Shown piece after piece: positions 59,295 to 64,000 of a stretch of DNA of 64,000 bases. Each line of letters starts with the position of its first letter. The first letter of the stretch is position 1. Source of the DNA: Liolophura sinensis (lineage: Eukaryota; Mollusca; Polyplacophora; Chitonida; Chitonidae). The stretch lies in NCBI RefSeq assembly GCF_032854445.1, contig NC_088300.1:50153682-50217681 (forward strand), written 5' to 3'. Below the pieces are notes generated by a model. The model was given only the letters and a program-made list of their open reading frames with translations. It searched no databases and was not told the origin of the DNA. The position numbers and the translations under genes were made by a program.

Positions 59295-60598
59295 ACAAAT
59301 TCGAGTTCAATGCCATTCCTTGTCATGCCTTGTCGTGACTTCGCAAAAAGTATACCTGTGATTTCAGCATTCTTTGCTTCGTTTTAAAAAAACTGATCAA
59401 GGTCTGGCATTCCTCCTCTCCCGATTTCAGTATTATGTAGCTGGTTAAGGTGTTTTCTCTTTGTATTTTATGGGTTGACATAATGTATACGATGGCAATG
59501 GTCATTTTGACTATAGGTCTTAAGAATCATGGCACGCTCTGAAATAAAATAACTGACCCTGAAAACTCAAAGGAAACCAATCAAGACAAATTCAACCTTT
59601 CAAACCGCATATATTAGCTATACCCTTACTGTGTGATACGTCCGTCAGTATTCATGATATATTCTATTCTCACTTACAGTCAAGCCGAATTGGCAACGTC
59701 ATGTCTGGAATTCTTGCAAACTTCAACTGTGGTGTTCCACGCCAACCGGGATTCCATACAGACTCTGTGGAAAGCATGGTAAGAACTTCTGATCCTGGAA
59801 GTTAAGCATTTCGTAAATCCGTACCCGTTGTAGTTAGACAAAGTCTAATTCTAGAGCCGAATACATGATTCTGTCAAAGTAGGGCGAGAACACGATCTAC
59901 TGTGTACGTAGCCTTGTTGTGGGGAAGCTATAAGAGGCATCCACTACTCTTAAAACACTTAATGTAATACTAAGTTTCAACATAACCTTGAATTTAGTTT
60001 AGTTTACAGTTCATCTATCGTAATTCAAACCACCCTTCTTTACATTTTTTAAACCGACCCAGAAGAGTTTAAATGCGCTTAACAGCTGTTAATGGTGTAC
60101 TCTTGGGGTCAATTTACAACACACTATTGATGGCGAGTGAAACATAGCCTGGGCGTTTTACAGTTCATCTCCAATGAACACGCTTTCTACTGTAATTTTA
60201 CACTTTTTATTTCTACACTTCAGAGTTCGGAGCAATTCTCACAGGTGGTAAGCGTTCTTAGCCTGTCCTTTGTCATCCTGGAACGAATCGAAACTGTCGA
60301 GGCCAGTCTTTGGTCAGGCCTTTACGAGTTGAAAACCTTTGAAACAGCCGCCCGAGGTTGCAAGAGAGAAATTCTCAATCTGCTCTGTGCGATGAAAATT
60401 CAAACTACAAGAAGGATATCTTTGAACAGCTCTCAGGTCATAGATAATATACCAAACTGTCTTTTAGGTGAATTAAATGATGGCTGCTATTACACTCAAG
60501 CATATGTCTTCTTAAAAGATGCCAGTCATTACATCGAACGACTGCGAGACATGCTAGCAAGCAAACAGGCTGAGATGGGTATACGAAATTTTTTCTAG
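58464..60598 (+). CDS. Most diverged cytokine-like secreted protein, copy 6 (4 exons)
   Basis: Exons are 58464-58476 (MTSK plus one base), 58614-58873, 59680-59778 and 60224-60598; phases 1, 0, 0. The product is about 248 residues. Joining exons 1 and 2 gives a good signal peptide, MTSKGFFRIYVLLSALFLA. Exon 2 continues with two Cys and ends in helix A (DIPLSLLYGDIKSLKSKF). Exon 3 is 33 codons, the same length as in copy 1. The last exon starts exactly where copy 1 exon 5 does (SSEQFSQVVS against RKEEVYQIIS), has helix C with NLLCAM against NILCAL, two further Cys, and helix D with YVFLKDASHYIERLRDML. No counterpart of the copy 1 exon 4 was found, so the A-B loop is shorter. NST, NVS, NQS and NSS glycosylation sites are present. 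Same family by exon layout and motifs; cytokine role inferred. Confidence 0.68.
59232..59291. repeat. (AT)30 microsatellite in intron 2 of copy 6
   Basis: An uninterrupted run of 60 bases of alternating A and T. Confidence 0.95.
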
Positions 60599-60640
60599 CC
60601 GACATATGCTACAAATTTACTTCTCTTATCCATATCCAAT

Positions 60641-60905
60641 GTACACTGGATCGTTTAACTTTTGCGCTTGCGCAAAGAATCAAGTTATATGAATTTTATC
60701 ATAAACAGTCTATACGCTTATGATGCGTACACTGGATCGTGTTACCTTTGCGCTTGTGCAGGGGCTCAAGTTACATGAACTTTTATCATGAACAGTTCGT
60801 AGGCTTATTATGTATACACTGGACCGTATAACCTTTGCGCTTGCGCAGAGGCTCAAGTTACATGAATTTTAATCATGAACAGCTAGCACGCTTATTATGT
60901 ACTAC
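60641..60905 (+). repeat. Three tandem units of about 87 bp after the copy 6 stop
   Basis: Each unit contains 'tacactggatcg', 'tttgcgcttgcgcaaag' (or close), 'tcaagttacatgaa' and 'tttatcatgaacag'. The 'TTGCGCTTGCGCAA' core is a near palindrome. The array lies in the likely 3' untranslated region. Confidence 0.85.
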
Positions 60906-60924
60906 ACTCATATTATACTTTACA

Positions 60925-60967
60925 CACACACACATATATAATATATGTGCGTGTGTGCGTGTACCTA
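60925..60967. repeat. Short CA/TA/GT microsatellite
   Basis: 'acacacacacacatatataa' followed by a TG-rich run; self-complementary overall. Confidence 0.8.
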
Positions 60968-61318
60968 TAAGATATCATATTTACCTTATTTACCTGTAGT
61001 TTAGCGTAATATTAAAATCCTTCTCTATTTATGCCAGGTCCAAGATATGCCCATTGAATGGATACATTTTTTAGTTGTTCACGAAGTGACACTTACCTTG
61101 TTCTATTATATCTATTATTAGGTATAAGGCATCTCATCATGTTTAGCAAATTGTTTACTTTATACGAAAAGATACACGAAAGAAATTTAATTATAATCCA
61201 TCTACAGTATTTGTGTGTTATGTTTAAGATATTCTATATTTTAGAGTAATTAAAATTTCGACAATTGATTGCCTATTTATCTGCCAGCATATATATGCTT
61301 AAGTGAGTGTTCGATCTT

Positions 61319-61324
61319 AATAAA
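61319..61324 (+). terminator. Candidate polyadenylation signal of copy 6
   Basis: AATAAA in 'cttaataaagacttc', followed within 30 bases by a GT-rich 'gcgagtttgtgtt'. It gives a 3' untranslated region of about 740 bases, similar to that proposed for copy 5. Confidence 0.45.
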
Positions 61325-61799
61325 GACTTCAAAGTGCGAGTTTGTGTTAACCTCCTATATGTATAAACACTACCCTGTGGTCGGTGAAATTTTTAGAACA
61401 TTCTGATTTGGAATAATTAGTGTATCGCTCTGCGACATTTATAAATTGTCATATTGTGCCACGTACTGAATGAATAAATAAACGGAATTCTTGGTTAATG
61501 TCACATTTACAGTGTTTCAGCCATATTGGAACAGGAAAAAGGCAACAGTTGTGGCATGAAAATGATAATATCGGAAAAGATAACAAATAGGTAACAAACT
61601 CCATTGAAATCAACTGAAAAAATTCGAAAATTCGAAAACAAAATTAATACTACATGTAGTTTGCGTACAGTATATAATGTTTTTTTAAATACCTTTTAAG
61701 ATATGTAACTACCGCATCAGCAACAAGGCTGTAACAAAAGAACATAAATATTTATAGTCAGTTGTGGAGAACATTTACACTCCCATGCTCAATCGAGAC

Positions 61800-62150
61800 G
61801 GGCCCAGATAACACAATTGGTAGAGTGTCCGTCCGGGAGGGGTAGATCCAGGGTCAATCCTGGGTCTAGTCACATATAAGACCTTGAAAGAGGAACTTCC
61901 TCGCTTGGTGTTGCATGAAGGGGATAGTACAACGTCTGGTTGACCTGTATCAGTATAATGGCTCGGGCGGGGCAGATTGCCTTCGGTAAGGCGTCTCAGT
62001 GAAGCAGCACTAGATAAAAGAGCGGTGGAAATCCGTCCTGCAACAAGGAGGCACATTACATGCACTATAAGGAATCCTTCGTCGTCATATGACTTAAAAA
62101 ATTGTTAAGTACGACGTTAAACCCCAATCACCCACTCACTCACCCACGCT
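61800..62150 (+). mobile_element. SINE family 2, full length
   Basis: It reads from 'ggcccagataacacaattgg' through 'gaaggggatagtacaacgtc' and 'gcggtggaaatccgtcctgc' to 'agtacgacgttaaaccccaa' and a 'cactcact' tail. About 85-90 percent like the copy at 33032 by eye. Confidence 0.88.
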
Positions 62151-62154
62151 CAAC

Positions 62155-64000
62155 CAGGACGTGTTTGATGTTATGTTGAGCTTTACAAGGAACACAGTTG
62201 AGGACCAGACCCACATCAAATACACAATTATGGTTTAAGGGAGAAGGGCATATTCTGTTTTATATGCGCACACGAACGAGCTATAGGTTAGTCGACTTTT
62301 ACGCCAAGCTTGTTCCAAAGATTAAAAAGGCCCTCTTCGATTATTCGCCTCTAAGACATAACACAGGACGACGTAGTGGTATTATCATCCTATACATGTA
62401 TAAGGTCATGCGATCAGAAAATACAAAGAAATGTAGATTGTTTGATTGTTATTAGATATCACACTTCCTGGAATTACGAGAATTATAGAATGACATGGGT
62501 GAACATATCTAACAATAAGTTATTGCATTTTGGTTTCGAATTTTGAAAGAACATATGTGCTTACATTTTTTTTGTTAAGTGGATTTCGTGTGCTCATTAG
62601 TAATATTTGAAGCCGGGTTATGCCAAGTCTTCGCCAATAGCTGTAACTAAGTACAGCGTTGTCTTAAGGTTAATGAGGATGAGTGACCAGGCACAACTTG
62701 TTTTGTTATGCTCCTCTATAAACAGTGATAGAACACAACAGTATTAAAATTATCAACCGTCAGTTCTTTATACACCCATAAATACTAAAGAATAAAATTA
62801 CTGCAAAAAAATTACACCTTTTGGTCCCTTCGCCCCCAACCCAGTCAATGTGTGACAGTGGAATATTCAAAACTGCATTGAGCCATTGTGATTAGCGCAG
62901 GCCATGTCCAGTTATCCCATTTTTAATTGTTCAAAACATGTCACGGGAAAAACTGCACAATTAACGGGCTGATTTCACCAATTAAAAGATTGATTTTCAG
63001 GAACCTTAGTCGGGTGATTCTGAGCCAGGAGAATGGGATGTTTAAGCAAAGCTCGAAACTTAGGTCGATAATATACTTTCTTGACGCCTCTTGGCAATTT
63101 TTTCCAAGTTTCTGTCACTGTGTATATAAAAGCAGGTTATGGCACCATAAATCTTTATTCGAGGAATTCCAACAGATAGACATATTTTGAGGTGTTGAAT
63201 GTTGATGGCTATGAACATGATGATGATGAGAAGTAAGCATCGTCTAGTTCAATGTTAGGAGTGTAAAACCTTGCCTATGTTTCCACTGAACACCAAAATC
63301 CCTGATGGGTGGACTGGAATGCTTGATTTGCTGTTATTAACCATATTTTTTTATTCTTTTCTATATAACTATCAATTTTAATTTCATTTCGTCACCTCTG
63401 TCACATATTAACGATTTAATCAATCTATCTTATTTTAATTTCAATAGCATTTCCCTTGTTAAGACAGTGTGGGAACCCAAGCAAAAGTTGACGAAAATTA
63501 ACTGTATACGTTTGTAGGAAATACTGTCAGAAGTTTCTAAAAAAAACTTGCACTTTGCCAGTCTGGTATAAGACAATATAAGTTAACAATTCACAATCAA
63601 GTACTTCTAGTTACGAAAACTGGCTGAATGGCTGTGTGGCTGAAACCCTCTACAATTATGCTTGGAAACTGGCCTTGCGATTATTGACCTGGAAACGTCC
63701 TTATTGGTTGACGGCTGGTATACGAATGTCTGTTTCGATGCATAGATTTGTAGACTACTGACCTTTGACGAGTTCCTGGCGAATCCCCCCATTTGTAAGA
63801 CTTGCATACTCACGAAAGTTAGACTGCGTACACAGCATCCCGAGCACAGTCGATCGATTGTTTGTCATCAAGACTCCACAAAATTCAGAAATTCCTTGTG
63901 CAAGGCCGGGAGTGAATAGCGAGTGAAAAACGAGCACCTTAGCCAGTCTTCGGTAGCATACAGTGCTGTTAAACTTTAAACAACCATTTTAAGTTGTCTT
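62155..64000. other. Right end of window, no gene established
   Basis: A slightly GC-richer patch at 62150-62400 has broken frames without a recognisable domain. Near the right edge the minus strand has an open stretch (63755-63937) reading FTPGLAQGISEFCGVL with donor-like 'gtgagtatg' and 'gtcagtag' sites, which could be part of a gene continuing beyond the window. Neither is strong enough to name. Confidence 0.3.

Noticed and set aside
60137-60223. Upstream ATG start of the ORF containing the last exon of copy 6
   Set aside because: Bases before 60224 contain a polypyrimidine tract and acceptor, and homology to copy 1 exon 5 begins exactly at 60224.

Overview
The window looks like genomic DNA of a lophotrochozoan animal, most likely a mollusc. 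It is AT-rich, its genes have short exons with GT-AG introns, and it is littered with two tRNA-headed SINE families whose tails read like those common in mollusc genomes (family 1 ends near 'gtacggcgtaaaaca', family 2 near 'gtacgacgttaaacccc'). There are no bacterial operons, rRNA genes, CRISPR arrays or convincing free-standing tRNA genes. No single long ORF exists, so genes have to be assembled from exons.

The main content is a head-to-tail, plus-strand cluster of six related genes: copy 1 (2489-4817), copy 2 (9079-13417), copy 3 (18090-21743, broken), copy 4 (25939-32080, broken), copy 5 (37370-40883, diverged) and copy 6 (58464-60598, most diverged). Each intact copy encodes a secreted protein of about 230-250 residues. 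A tiny first exon starts the signal peptide and ends in phase 1. Exon 2 finishes the signal peptide, then gives a Cys-containing segment and an amphipathic helix (A). One or two short phase-0 exons encode a variable loop. The last exon holds three more predicted helices (B, C with an LC[AK] motif, and D). The helix order, size, signal peptide and intron phases 1-0-0-0 fit a long-chain four-helix cytokine of the LIF/IL-6/G-CSF type. That assignment is inference from architecture; no database search was run.

Copies 1-4 lie in segmental duplication units of about 7-9 kb. Each unit carries, in order: an upstream flank (with a CTCF-like core in units 1-3), a TATA promoter, the gene (a minus-strand SINE sits in intron 1 of copies 1-3), an AU-rich 3' flank, a conserved minus-strand ORF of unknown function, and a degraded LINE. 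Copies 2 and 3 are the youngest pair and share a 1.5-2 kb insertion in intron 3. Copy 3 is broken by a frameshift and deletion in its last exon. Copy 4 is broken throughout and has an 815-bp minisatellite in intron 4 that seems to have grown from two ancestral units still present in copies 1-3.

The rest is mostly repeats: a retroelement gag-like remnant at 1-880, a 580-bp MITE-like element inside copy 5, a 42-bp minisatellite at 42.9-44.2 kb, a young SINE with a 13-bp target duplication at 46.8-47.06 kb, a degenerate tandem array of about 350-bp units at 53.4-57.15 kb, and long stretches with no recognisable gene. One possible unrelated terminal exon lies at 48585-48887.
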